64,000 nucleotides of DNA from Sindora glabra (GCA_020226215.1 CM035234.1:15900713-15964712); one strand, 5' to 3'. Shown: positions 25,140-37,604, numbered from the stretch's first letter. Program-made: numbers and translations. The notes: generated from the sequence alone by a model not told the origin.

Positions 25140-26218
25140 AACCACAACCACGTTTTAATATAGTCAAACTACTCATTGAAAATACTTAATATTCAAGAGA
25201 TACTTATCAAAATCAGAAGGAACACAACTGATAAATGGATAACATAGCGTGAAAATGTAGAAGAGAGGACAAAAAAACCCATCATAAGGATTCAGTTAGG
25301 AATTCAAATTTAAAAATATTGAAAATCATAATATAATAACATTGAATCCTAATTAATGTGAAGGAGTAAAAATAGAACAATCAATATCAATCATTCAATA
25401 AAAATCTAATCGTATAAAACAAACCTCATGACCTAACAGCTTTCAATAGTCAATCACCACAAAATATAATAAAATATCGAGAAATATTAAAGAAGAGGAA
25501 AACTTCTATGTAATTAGAGCTTAGAATTTTTGGCTAAGGAAAAAGGCAATATTTTAAATTGGAATTGTAATCATAGCAAATGTGATAATATACAACCATT
25601 ATGATGAAGAAAATCACAAATAAAAAAATAAAAAAATCGGTTTAGACAGAAAGAAACACAGAACCCATTCATATAAAGCATCAAAAACAAATAATTTGCA
25701 TAAATAACTATAGAAATCACTATAATAGCAAAAAAAAAAAACTCAAATTAAAGGGGGGAAAAAACTGAATCCGGTAAAAACCCATATGGAATCATTTAGG
25801 GACCACATGACATGCAATTTTTTTGGAAGTAATTTCATTTCATTTCAACAAAAATTATTTCAATTCATTTATAAGTGGATTTTACTTTTTTGAAAACATT
25901 ATAAAAAATAATGATTTTAATTCATTTGCAAATAAATTACTTTAAAAATGTATTAAAAATGCATAAAATTTAATTAAAAAATAATTTTTGATGATATTAT
26001 AATAAATATAATATTAGAAAAATGTTAAATCATTCATATAATATGTTTTTTAGATCAAATGAAATAAATTTTAATGAAATTCTTACTAATTTAGATGAAT
26101 TTCACAGTAATATAAATATAATCAAAATAAAAATTATAAATAAACTAAAATCTCATTTTACTTAAAATTTTATTTTATTTTTAAAAATTTATTTAAAAAT
26201 AAAATAAAATCTTATATT
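25140..26218. other. AT-rich stretch, no gene seen
   Basis: No long open frame, inverted termini or transposon motif was recognised. Short A runs and a CCTCATGACCTAAC patch are the only distinctive features. Confidence 0.5.
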
Positions 26219-26510
26219 TGGCCCGCTTCCCATACGTTGAACCATGGAAAAGAGAACCATAAAAGGAATTCAGAAGAGAGATTCCTGGAGCAGCACGGCA
26301 GGGTGGAGCGAGGAGAGCGGCGCATCTCTCTCTCCCTCTCTACAGTGCTAATTGTGAAAATAACCAAGTATTTGCTCCGGTGACCTAAATCAGGGAAGTC
26401 GCGACGGGCTTGGGACGCATTGTCCATTCCAAGGCCAGGGCCATAGTGCACCGTTTGAATTAACGATTTTGGCAGCGTAACTTCCTTACGAAGCCCACCG
26501 CAATTACATT
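26219..26510. other. GC-richer island of unknown role
   Basis: Composition jumps to roughly half G+C between AT-rich flanks, with a GAGAGAG/CTCTCTC tract (~26325-26341) and CpG-containing words (GTCGCGACGGG, GAGCGAGG). A minus-strand open frame of 118 codons (26568-26212) spans it but has no recognisable domain. It could be a promoter with 5' untranslated region, a gene fragment or part of a transposon. Confidence 0.35.
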
Positions 26511-27540
26511 TTTTTAAAATAATAAAATCAGATTTTTTATAAATTAATTTTTTCAAATCTGATTGCAATTTCAGAAGAAGTTAAAATTTTATAAAAGTGT
26601 GATGTTGGGATGATTTTTATTTTGGTATGAAAGATCCATCCCATATTACATCGTAATTTTCAAAAAATGTTGAACAAAACTGTCATATATGCAAGCTTCA
26701 TCTGCTTTTTCAGAAAATATTTTTCATTAATAAAATTCCTTTTTATATATAAATAAAAGAATATTATACTTCTCTATATTGTATAATTAAAATTGACATC
26801 TATAAATATAATTATAGTATTTTTATATTTAAAATATATAAATTAATTTTCACTATCTTAATATTTTATAATTATATAAAATATTTTTGTTTGTCAAAAA
26901 TAAATATAATTGCAGTGTTCTGAACCATATTTACTAGGGAAGTAGAATAGGTAGAAAATTCACAAACAATGCAAAACAATTCAAGATCACAAGCGGGTTA
27001 GGCCTCACAATTTGAAATCACTATTCTTTTAGGGCTTACGTAGGCAAACTTGCATAAGCTCATGCTCGTGTGGTCTTGCCAATTGACATTTTTTTTTATA
27101 ATTATTAAAATTTTTAATAATTCTTTAAATACTTAAAAAAATTTTAATTCAATCAAATTCTTAATATAATATCTAATGATCTAATATAATTTTTTTAGTT
27201 TTACTTGACTAGCATATTATACAAAATATAAAAAAAGAATCTAATTGCCTAGTTACAATTTACAAAAAAAATAGATTTCTTTTCAATATAATTCAATTCA
27301 ATGTTCTTTAAAGATGTCTTCCTTCATTTGCCTTTGGGGTCAAATCTCTAATCTTATATATAGCATCCGGTAATTTATGTAGTTCTAGTAGTAAAAAAAA
27401 TTAATAATCTAAGCTACTCGTAAATTACTGCAAGTCTTGCATATTTTTCCTATATTTTTTATAAGTATATGCAGATAAATCTACATGGACCCAAGCTTAC
27501 GCAAGTTCAACCCACACCATCCGATTTTACATATCATTTG
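26511..27540. other. AT-rich stretch with MITE-like fragments
   Basis: The sequence at 26660-26900 resembles the AT-rich MITE type at 21934 and 36832 (TTTTTCAGAAAATATTTTTC against TGTTTGTCAAAAATA). Words near 27028-27070 (GGCTTACGTAGGCAAACTTGC) and 27487-27520 (AAGCTTACGCAAGTTCAACC) form a loose inverted pair. Nothing codes. Confidence 0.3.
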
Positions 27541-27559
27541 ATTCATAAAATCTTTCTTA

Positions 27560-28350
27560 TAATCTTGAAAATATTTTAAAGAAATATAAAATTTTTATGT
27601 TTAATTCAAATTTAAAATATATATATATATTTCTAGGAATATTCATATTCCCATAAATATTTTAATTCAATATTTTCCCAAAATATTTCTATGAGAGGTG
27701 AGTATTATATATTTCCATGATATATAAGCTTTTAATTAATATAAAAAAAACTATTTTGTTCATTTTATTACTCACCATGATTAACCATCACCCATTGGAG
27801 ACCACTATCATCAATCACCACTTATGTTTAGTGATCATTGTTAACTATTATTTATCATCAGCAACCATTATTCATTCTTATCCATCACCAATAATTACTG
27901 TTTATCACTACTTATCGCCAATAACCACTACTTATCAACCACCAGTTTCTATTGATAATTGTTATTCACTACTATCTACTGACAGTTAACACCATCCATT
28001 ATTACATTTTGACGGTGACTACAACTGGCCATAACCTATAGTTAGTGACCATTGTTGACTACTATATATATTACCAATAATCATCATCGACCACTACTCA
28101 TCTCTAGTAATTACTATTAATTCTTAATGACTATCATTAATCACCATATATCACCAGTAACTATCTAATTTTTAATGAAAATATTTTTTCAATTAAATAA
28201 TATTTTTTAAAATATTTAAAATATAATATTATAGTATTTTTTAAGAATATTTCTAATTAAACCAAGTATAGGAATGTTGTATTTTTATGAATTAAATTAC
28301 TAAGAATTATATTACCAAAAATATTAAGATTCTCAAGAATATTTGATTTT
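27560..28350 (-). mobile_element. TCACCA-rich non-autonomous element, copy 1
   Basis: An AT-rich end (read on the minus strand: AGAATCTTAATATTTTTGG, GGTTTAATTAGAAATATTCT) flanks a degenerate TCACCA/ATCACCACTT minisatellite (27775-28165). The same arrangement occurs in the opposite orientation at 59870-60420, which defines a repeat family. The CACTA element at 28351 is inserted close to its terminus, and a short continuation (TTTATGAATCAAATACT) appears after 36723. Confidence 0.5.
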
Positions 28351-28374
28351 CACTACAGCAAAAAAGACTTTTAG

Positions 28375-28660
28375 CGGTGACACTTGTCGTCACGAAAAAG
28401 TATTCGATCGTCGCAAAAAAAAAGCATCGCTAAAAATGTCATCGATATAGGTTCGTGCCTGAAAAGGTCATTAGCGACAACTCTTGTCATCGCTATAGGG
28501 AAAAAAGTCATCGCTGAAGATCTGACTTTCAGCGACGAAAAAGTCATCGCTGAAAGTAAACATTTTTAGTGACAACTTTATAAATAGCCATCGCTGAAAG
28601 TTTGATCTTCAGCGACGACATTTTGCCTGATAGCGACGATAATTATCGCCGCTAAAGATT
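28375..28660. repeat. CACTA subterminal repeats, 3' side
   Basis: Alternating direct and inverted copies of TTTTAGCG(A)CGACA and TCATCGCTGAAA-like motifs occur, roughly every 20-30 bases. In the En/Spm family such motifs are binding sites for the TNPA-type protein; that role is inferred here. Confidence 0.85.
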
Positions 28661-28995
28661 TTTCTAAATTTTTTTTAAAAAAATTAAATTCTAATTGTCA
28701 TATATTTCAAATAATATATTATCTAAAATATTCTTTATTTTAATTAACTTGAATTGTTCAATAATTTTTTTAAATTTAATTTAATATAAATTATACAATT
28801 ATAACATATCAGTAGTATTATTAAAAATGTCTAACAATTTGATCCAACATAAAAAATTAATACTCATAAAGCAATGGTAAAAATAATATTTATATGAATA
28901 AATTATATATACATCATCTATGTAAATGTGTACACATAAAAAATATAAAGATACATATACAAAATATACTATAGGGAAGTAGGGAGGTGTAAATA

Positions 28996-30717
28996 TCACG
29001 GTACACCATCATCGTCATCATCGTCATCATCATCATCATCATCTTGGCAACGAGAATGATAAAATGACGGTGGTGGCTGAGCGGTAGGTGCAGGTGTAAA
29101 TCTACTCGGCCCAGGAGGTGTAGCAGCAGCAAATGGAGGCGACGATAAGATGATACCTTGCTGTCTAAGGATCAAGCTCATCTCAGTAAGATAAATCCCA
29201 AGCTGTTGTTGCTGCATCTGTTGCTGTTGTGTAATATGCTGCTGCTCCTCCTGAATCAACCGTTGGCTCTGCTCAACCTACTCCCGACTCTGCTGTAATT
29301 GCTCCTGCAACTCACTGACCCAAGACATGGTCTGTGAGCTCGTCCCTATGCTAGAAGTCCTTATCGAAGGATAAGTCTGACCAGCAAGTACACGCCCAAT
29401 AGCCTTCCTGTACCCTCAACGAGTGCCAAGCACCTCATCAGCGATGGCAACCTCATCTAACTATACAGGAGTCGTAGGCAAGCTAGTGGATGATACACTA
29501 GACTGTACATGCTGAGTCATGAGCTCAGTCATCCTCACCTTAAATTATTAAAAAAATCAATAAGAAATCTATCTTACAAGATATATTCATAAAATTTTAT
29601 TTAAAATATGAAATTCAAATAACTTACATGTTGCCCCTGAGGGATCAGATACACCTACTCCCCCGACCTATACGTGTGTCGGTCCTTAAAGTTATCGGGA
29701 ATCGACTGCAGCTCACCAATATCTCTGTTTCTCTATTCAATTTTTGTAACAGAAAAAAAGGATGAAGGGTAGCAATGCTATTTAACAAGTGGATACATTT
29801 AAAAAAGATAAAAAAAATTAAATTACCTTATCAAAGCGATGTGCAGCAATAGACTTTGATCCATGCCGGTCATTTACGACCTTCTGTGCTCTATTATTTG
29901 CATTTCTCGCTGACAACTCTTACAAATTAAGAGGAAAAAGTTAAATTTTTATGTTCACAATTTGCTAATTATGAAATACTGACATAATACCATAAAATGT
30001 CATACTTATCCTGTACTCGTCACTATCAAAGAAGTCCACACACCTCTGTCATGTTTGCAATGAGACAGATCGAGGCACACAACATCGAGCTCGATCTAAG
30101 TCATACTCCTGGTATCGATTGCCTCCATGCTCTAAGAAATGCTTATTCAACCTGTACTTCAAATCTCTGTACAAGTCGGCAGCAATCCGTATCAAACCAG
30201 AGAGCGCTCTATCCTAATCACCCTTAGAGATGCCCTCGAACTCGAAGTGAGACTGCATTAAAAGACATTTAATAAATTTATGAGTCATGTGTTTAGAAAT
30301 TTCAATCTCAAAGACATTAATTCAACAGTTAGAGGAAATGGATACTTACGCAAACCTCCTGCACAACTCTATCTCAGATGTGCTGAGTTACAACCCGTCA
30401 TGACTTATAATAGGGCGGCACGTGGGTGCGGATTATGCTGCCAATATCACGAGGGAGATGACTAGCATTCTCACCAACCGCATGCCATGTGCCAGTCGTA
30501 TCAAACTGTACAGGCATCGATCTGCCTCCACCCCTGCCTATCTTCAATTAACAAAGAAAAATATCATACAATAAACACAATATTTAATCAAGCTTAGGTA
30601 TGCACAATTAATAACAAATACCTGATCCCTCGCACTGTGATGGAATATGGGTAGGTCATTTCGGTGGGTCGCCTCCAGCGTCGCCTCCGTGGTATTGTGC
30701 GTCGATATCCACTATAA
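28996..30717 (-). pseudogene. Second CACTA gene, Transposase_24 (PF03004)-type
   Basis: Six segments join with consistent phase and GT/AG borders: 30717-30622, 30541-30350, 30252-30006, 29918-29827, 29732-29628 and 29538-28996 (425 codons in all). The central part carries RDIGSIIRTHVPPYYKS, VVQEV and FFDSDEYR, then SARNANNRAQK and the GxRxGYxxAIGRVL-type tail typical of plant Transposase_24 proteins. A Gln-rich coiled-coil-like stretch (QEEQQHITQQQQMQQQ), a Pro-rich part and a 12-Asp tract close the protein (stop TGA at 28998). At least seven in-frame stops interrupt it; most fit Trp, Arg or Gln positions. No start ATG is visible in the first segment, so upstream exons are missing or shared with the transposase transcript by alternative splicing, as known for TNPA. 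The role, binding of element ends, is inferred from the family. Confidence 0.75.
29007..29044. repeat. Trinucleotide (ATC/GTC) microsatellite coding poly-Asp
   Basis: CATCATCGTCATCATCGTC followed by ATCATC units reads on the minus strand as twelve consecutive Asp codons at the C-terminus of the second CACTA gene. Confidence 0.85.
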
Positions 30718-30866
30718 CTAAAATAATACACATTATATAAGTAATTAAAAAGAATTCAATGTCAAATTGAACGATTAAGTGGTTCAAATTTTTACAATTA
30801 TATTGATTATTTTAACAATCATGCTTACATAATTATGAGTTGTAGCTCGAATATGTTATTTTATCC

Positions 30867-33800
30867 CTAGTCAAAATCAATGTCGGTGAACGTAACAGAC
30901 TCATGGTCATCAGATTTTCCTTCATTATCAGATTGTGTGGGCTCCTCATCCATATAATCATCAATTGTTTTGTCTTCAAGGCTTTCGTCATCATCGATGA
31001 AGGCATCTTCTCCATGAGCACCAGATCCAAAATTCCTGTCCGTTGGAATGATTGAAGGACTATTTCTTTCATTACCTAGATGTACTAGATCAAAATCTCC
31101 TAAATCAACTGTGAGGTTGAAGTTAGATGAGTTACTATCCTACACAAATAACAGGTCTTGTGCATTATCTCCATCACTGGGTAGATCTCATATATCGCGA
31201 TGCACCATATTATGGACGACCTTCCAATTTAGTCCATTAAGGAGATCCTCAGTGTAAAACACTTGTTTTGCTTAAGTAGCAAGTATATAAGGATCATCCT
31301 TATACCATTGTCCATTGATGGAGATACTTGTGATATTCTTGTCAATATAAAGTTTTTTCTTTGTAGGATCAGTGTCATACCACTTGCATTTAAATAAAGT
31401 CACACTGTACTTATTTAAATAAGTCAACTCAATTATTTCTTTCAGTACATCATAGAACATGTTACCATCAATCCCTGGAACAGAAATGCCACTATTTTGC
31501 ATTTTATGCTTCTCATCTCGAGTTTTGACTACAAAGCGAACTCCATTCACAATACACGTAGAGTATATCATGTTAGTGAAATTGAGATCGGAGGCTAATG
31601 ATAGTAACTCTTCGGTGGCCTCTGGGGAACCGTTCCTATGTAAATAGTACATCTAAAAAAGTAGCAATTATTCCAAGAATTAAATTGAAATATTAGCAAG
31701 AGAAATGAACAATATTTAAGATATTCATTTAATGAATTTAGGAAGAAAAAAACCCTTACCTTCGAGTAAAACCACGAGGGGAATTTGGTTCTTTGTAAGT
31801 TGTCAATATCTTCAGCACCACTTCGTTCGAGTTCCAATCGATGCTCACTATAGAACATAACAATCTTAGTCTATCATAATCACATAAGGGAGAAGAACAC
31901 AAATGAAATTTAAGTTACTTACTGGAGATATTTTTCAATCTCAGTACAATTATTCAAGATGTACCATACTACAACATCCCGATCCTTCCTATCAAAATGA
32001 GAAATAATCTTCTTCCTTATCGATCGACATTAGGATCGGAACACCGACAATGTCCTTCTTATTTGACTAGGTGTTACATCTTGATTTCTATCAGGTCGAT
32101 TGAATCTAGTTTCCACTCCTTCCAAATACATAGAGAAAAACGTTAATGCCTCATCAACAATATATCCTTCAACAATTGAACTCTCCGGCCGAGCACGATT
32201 TCAAACATAATCCTTTAACTTTTTTATATACCTCTCATATGGGTATATCCACCAAAAATGAACAAGTCCTCCTTCCAATGCTTTGTTTAGCAAATGCATC
32301 ACCAAGTGAACCATTACGTCAAAAAATGTTAGGGGGTATATCCTTTCAAGCTTGCACAAAATAATGATAATGTCTTGTTTGGCTTGCAGAATATCCTTCC
32401 TGTTGAGAGTTCTAGCACATATTTGACTAAAGAAGTTGCATAACTCAACAAGTGGATATGATAATTCCTTTGACAAGAAAGCTCGAATTCTTGGTCCTAA
32501 CAGTCTTTGCATAATAACATGACAATTGTGTGATTTCAACCCCTTTGACTTTAGGTCACGATCTGTGACATTCTTACAAAGACTCCCAACAAACCCATCT
32601 GGAAATTTCACATTCTTTATATATTGGCAAAATCGTTTCCGTTCTTCCTGGTTAAGCGTATATCTAGCATACGGCTTGAAAAGTTAACCCCTTTGCTCAT
32701 ACAGATGCAAGTTAGGCCTTATCTTCATGTCTGTCAGATCTCATCTTGCATTGTTTGTGTCTTTTGTTTTGTGTTCAATCTCCAATAATGTACCCAAAAT
32801 GCTATCACATACATTTTTCTCAACATGTATCACATCAATGTTATGCCTTAAGTTCATTGTTGGCCAATAAGGGAGATTAAAAAATATACTTCTCTTACTC
32901 TAATTAAGTTCGTCAGCACCCCTCTTTTGCTTTACACCACCAAATTGAGCATGTTTTCTTGGAAGTCTCTATGACACCTTACCCAACTATTCCATGATAA
33001 CATTATTGGTAAGAGGCCAAGGAAGGGCTCTCCTCTCCGACCTCTCATTGAATTCTTTCCTATTTCTCCATGTGTGACTTCTTAAAAGCCAACGACGATA
33101 ACCAACATAAGTTATTTTTCCTCTAACTCGAATTAACGGAGTATCCAAATTACATGTAGGATATGCTTTGTATCCTTGCCTGCTCCACCCGTATAGACTA
33201 CTTTGAGCAGGAAAATCATTTCTAGTCCAAAGCAATGCTACTTGCATATTGAACACCATATTTGTATTCGCATCTCAAGTTTCAAATCCTTTCTCCCAGA
33301 GATCCCTCAACTCTTCTACAACCGGTTGTAAGAACACATCGATATCCTTACCTGGCGATTGCGGCCCTGGGATTAATAGGGTCAACATGAAAAAAGATTG
33401 ATTCATGCATACCCATGGTGGCAAGTTATAAGTAATCATAACCACTGGCCACATGCTGTAGGATAGGTTCCTATCACCAAAAGGATTAAATCCATCTGCA
33501 CTTAAACCCAACCTAACATTTCGTGGGTCAGCGGAGAAATTAGGATACCTCTTATCGAACTCCTGCTAGGCTTTTCCATCCCCAGGATGTCGCATTACCC
33601 CCTCTTCTTTTGATTTTCTAGTGTGATGCCATATCATGTTCTTTGCAGTATGTCTCGACCGATACAGATGCTGTAATTGAGGAGTTAATGGAAAATATCA
33701 AACCACTTTTTAGGGCACCTTCTTATCTTTTGTAGTTTTATTTACTCATCGGCTTTCCCCACAAATTGGACAATTATCTTTAGAAGCATGATCTTTCCAA

Positions 33801-34477
33801 AAAAGTGCGCAATCATGTTTGCATACATAGATTGATTCATACCCCAATCCTAACTTGTTGAGCCATTTTCGTGCACCATAGTATGATTCAGGCAATTTAT
33901 TGTCATTTGGAAGTGCCTCTTGTAACAACCGAAGAAGAGCATCAAATGACTTATTTATCCACTTATGCAGAACTTTCAAATGCATAAGTTTCACCAAGAA
34001 GTTCAAGGCTGAAAATGCTATGCAACTTGGATACAATTCTGTTTCTACTTGCTCAAACAGGTTATCACGGTCACTATAATTTGTTCTAATGTCTCCGTCA
34101 GCCGCATTCTCACCCCTGTACTCGTCATTTTGAAAATCAACTTTAGGTGCCTCAGGGCCAATGAAATCATGTATAATATCTGCCAGTTCATCTCTATTGT
34201 TAGGAGATACCCCTCTAGTTCCTCTAGAAGTTGAAACATCTGCTTCACCATGGTGTACCCAATTTATGTATAATGGATGAAATCCATTATCTATAATATG
34301 TGCCGCCAATGTTGGTAATGTCTGCAATATTAAATTCACACACTTTTTGCATGGGCATCTTACCAAACCCCTTTCATCGGCAAAGTTTTTAGCTCTTTGA
34401 ACACATCTTACTGCACCATTCCAATACTCATCCGATAATCGATTTGGTAGATGTATCCAACTTTTATCGACAGACAT
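30867..34477 (-). pseudogene. CACTA transposase, TNP2 type (degenerate)
   Basis: Three exons (34477-31923, 31847-31760, 31652-30867) keep one phase for 1143 codons. The introns, 75 and 107 bp, have GT/AG borders. Domain order: transposase-associated N-terminus with a CPCKKC zinc motif (codons 1-80), CPICGESR (~235-243), TNP2 core (GLSADGFNPFG..YNLPPWVCM..LLIPGPQSPG, then LLWTRNDFPA, ~322-496), DUF4218 (GLKSHNCHVIMQRLL..GGLVHFWWIYPYERY, ~622-758), DUF4216 (VNGVRFVVKTRDEK.MQNSG, from ~900) and an acidic tail ending DIDFD. It would cut and join the element's ends in the nucleus. Fifteen internal stops (first bases 33748, 33712, 33700, 33568, 33277, 32989, 32971, 32902, 32743, 32686, 32203, 32032, 31274, 31190, 31142) destroy it, yet no frameshift is present. 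The start ATG follows a splice acceptor (CTATTCAG, ending 34484). Confidence 0.9.
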
Positions 34478-35899
34478 TGTATCACTGAATAGGAAGAAAA
34501 TTGCTTTAGGTGAAATAAAGTGTGTTGATTAATATTTGATAGTCACCCTAAATGCACTGTATCACTCCAACTTTGAAGGTTAGGGTCCTATCCCATTTGA
34601 GATATTTCTATAGTTATTATTTTCTCTAATTTATCCACGCTCATCGATTGATTCGTGCAGAAATTTCGGCAGCATCTCCCTATGGTTCTCCAAGTGCCTA
34701 AACTATATGCCTATATAGTTTATACCTAGAGAACAATTAAGATGCTAAGATATTTTCACAATATCAAACAAGAGCCGGATAAATTGTTAATAATAACTAC
34801 ATGATAATATCCCAAACTGTATAACTTTTTAGGACAATTCAAGGGTTGATTGATGTCCAGAGAATAACCAACCCTTGAACAGGTCTAAGCTTATAATTTA
34901 AATGCAAATGTAGTTCCATTTAAAATTATTGTAAAAATATATTTACAATAATTAAAATTAACGATACAACAATTTATGAGTATCGTTATTTAAGTGTCAG
35001 TACTATTATTTAAGTAACTTATTATGTAGATTATTGATTTTTCTAAATATTCATAACAACTGTTATGTTTCATAATAAGCTTGTGGGAATTCAAATGTAT
35101 AACCTACTCTACTATATTTATAAGGTGTACAATTCAACTTCTTTATAGAGAGGTGTATATTATGAATACGAATTTCCTAGTTGTAAATTTAAGTAAGTTT
35201 AGTTTTATAAGGTGTATATTATTTATAAGATGCACAATTCAGCTTCTTTATTTAAGTAAATGTAGTTTTATCCAAGAAGGGGTGATTTTCATGCGAACTT
35301 CCTAATTTTTTGAAATTTTTTGTTTTTATGTAATGTAGATATCATAATTTGGATTGTTAGGGTTTTATTTTCATGTGGTCTCTAGTTTAATTGAATTTTT
35401 CTTAATATGTGGTGTAAATAATATAATTTGAATTGTTAAGTTTCAATCTCAATTAAAAAAGAGATTATATTATTGTAATTTCTTATTTTCTAAGATAAAT
35501 TTATATATTTATTCTAATTTTCTATCTTACATTATTTCATTGAATCTAATAAGTTTGAAGTTTCCTAAACTGCATCACAAATTTTAGATTTTGTGAATAA
35601 AATATCATAACTATTTTATCTTACATTAGTCAAACTGAATAATCTACACATATGTTGTATACTTCAAAATTATAATTTGAGGGATACATAATAATAATAA
35701 TAAAATTTATATTTACAAAATTTATGCTAAGTTAAATTTACATAAATAAATTTAAAATTTATAACATACAAAATTTAATAATACAAAATTTCATATTAAA
35801 TTAAACATACTATCAATTCTATTAATTCATTACAAACTATATGAGTAAATTAAATATATTATTACACAAAAAAAATATTATAACTTTTTATTTACGTAC

Positions 35900-36078
35900 C
35901 TTAATGATAAAAATTTATTGATTAACTTTGAATACTCTCCATGAACTAAGCTAAGTGCTAATAATAATTAACAAATTAAAAGATACAACATACAAAATTA
36001 ATACATATCAACATATATAAAAAATAAATATATTAAAATAAAAAAATTTAAAAGAAAGAGAAAGTTCAGGAACTTACC
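35900..36078 (-). promoter_or_regulatory. Non-coding 5' exons and splice sites of the CACTA transcript
   Basis: An exon-1 donor (GACCTGAG|GTAAGTT) ends exon 1 at 36078. A 58-base exon 2 lies at 35957-35900, between TTATTAG and GTACGTA. The next acceptor (ATTCAG, ending 34484) leads into the transposase ATG. The non-autonomous copy at 40071-41879 retains the same two donors and an exon 2 of identical length (41018-41075), which argues that these sites are real. Confidence 0.65.
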
Positions 36079-36139
36079 TCAGGTCCAGAAATTTCAAACG
36101 CACAAATGAGGAGGGAGGAGGCGCCGCAAATAAATAGTC

Positions 36140-36700
36140 AAAACTTTCATCGACGACTAAAAAAATTCGGTCATCGGTGAAACCTTCAGTGACGACTGAG
36201 AGACTTTCAGCGACGACATTGTCATCATTGAAAGTTTTACATTTTCACCGATGACAATGTCATCGCTAAAGCCTTATCTCAAAATTTGAACTAGGCTTTT
36301 AGCGACGATATTGTCATCACTGAAAGTCCAACCATCACTGACGACTCTGTCGTCACTAAAAGTGTTAAATTTTTAGCGACGATAAAAGTCATCGCTGAAA
36401 GTGCAAACTTTTTAGTGACGACTCTGTCGTCGCTGATGGTTGACCTTCAGCGATGACAGTGTTGTCGCTAAAAGTCTTGTATTTTCAGCAATGACAATTG
36501 TCGTTACTGAAGGCCAAATTTTGGTGCTAAAAACTTTTTAGGCTCTTAGCGATGACTTTTGTCGTCGTTAAAAGCCTAATTCCTTCCCACCCAGCTTTCT
36601 GATTCCTTCTAAAAAGTTACGTCATTTTTACCAACGATGTTGTCGTCAAAAATACCTTTAGCGAAGACCAAAATTTTGTTACTGCTAAAAGTATCATCAT
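36140..36700. repeat. CACTA subterminal repeats, 5' (promoter) side
   Basis: Around twenty copies of GCGACGAC / GTCGTCGCT-like words occur in direct and inverted order, often as short dyads (for example TTTCAGCGACGACATTGTC). The array reaches the first exon's splice donor, so it overlaps the likely promoter. Confidence 0.85.
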
Positions 36701-36831
36701 TGTTGCTACTTTTTCTTGTAGTGTTTATGAATCAAATACTACTTTAAAGAGTCTTTAGCTAAAATGAAAAATGTGTTCAATTTTGCTTTTTAAGATATAT
36801 AAGGTATTGAATGCTCATGGTTAAACAAACC

Positions 36832-37604
36832 TTGTGCTCCATTTGTTATTAAAAAGGTTGTAAAAAATAATTATTTTCTTGTATATAAATAAAAGAGTGT
36901 TATATATAATTATATTTTATAATTAAAAAAAGAGAAATTTAAGGTAAACTTTATAAGTATTTTCTGTGAAATTTGTGTTGGGAATTTGGATTATCATATG
37001 CAGCAAAAATTCAAAAATTTAATCCAAATTCTACCTTGGATCCATGCAAAAAGTATAAATCAATGATTAGAATTTTACCTATTGGACACTCATATTTCCA
37101 TTGATCAAAACTTGAGAGCGGATGAATCAAGCGCCAAGCGGAAGGTGCAGCATCTTTACAGTATTCACACGGAGTGAACAATGACCTTTCACCCTCCACA
37201 AATCTGTTAGGATGCGTTTCTCTCTCTAGGAATTAGGATTTGATGTTTTTTGAGTGATTTAGGATTTTAGGAAACTTATGAGTGTGTGTATAATGTGCTT
37301 CCCTCAAGCCCCTTTTTATAGAACTTAGGCAAGCCATAATCCTAATTCTATTAGGATAATGCTTCCAAAATCCTAATCACACTTAACAATTCATCTTATC
37401 CTTATCCTAGAGATAATGAGGAGAGATATGACTTATCTATTAATTATTTAATATTAGATAATATTATCTTATAATATAAATATCTTAATATTAGATAATT
37501 GCATAAAATTATTAAATATCAAAATAATATTATCTCATAATATATTTATCTAATATCTGATAACGTAAGTAATTGATATTACTTTAATATCAAATAATAT
37601 CACA

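Larger units (their letters stand above)
28351..36723 (-). mobile_element. Complete but decayed CACTA (En/Spm) transposon
   Basis: It starts CACTACAGCAAAAAAGAC and ends CTTTTTCTTGTAGTG, flanked on both sides by TTT (28348-28350 and 36724-36726), the 3-bp duplication typical of CACTA elements. Subterminal arrays of GCGACGA-type motifs occupy about 330 bases on the left and 600 on the right. Genes run on the minus strand: a TNP2-type transposase (34477-30867) and a Transposase_24-type gene (30717-28996). At 8373 bp it has the size of an autonomous element. Both genes are interrupted by stops, so it can no longer supply its own transposase. Confidence 0.95.

Noticed and set aside
26212..26568. 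Minus-strand 118-codon frame across the GC island
   Set aside because: Length is explained by the local GC rise; no domain was recognised and the ends run into AT-rich DNA, so it is noted as an island and not called a gene.
28384..28569. Plus-strand open frame of 61 codons rich in Ser, Lys and Ile
   Set aside because: It lies wholly inside the CACTA subterminal repeats, which are free of stops by their repeat pattern.
30833..31072. Minus-strand 79-codon frame near the end of the transposase
   Set aside because: The adjacent frame encodes the acidic tail ending DIDFD and continues the transposase; this one is its shadow.
33500..33515. A separate transposase gene starting at a TTG codon near 33511
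   Set aside because: The same frame continues upstream across stops to 34477, so this is one decayed gene rather than two.
34045..34251. Frames overlapping the transposase in other phases on both strands
   Set aside because: They are shadows of the TNP2-type gene whose frame is defined by family motifs.
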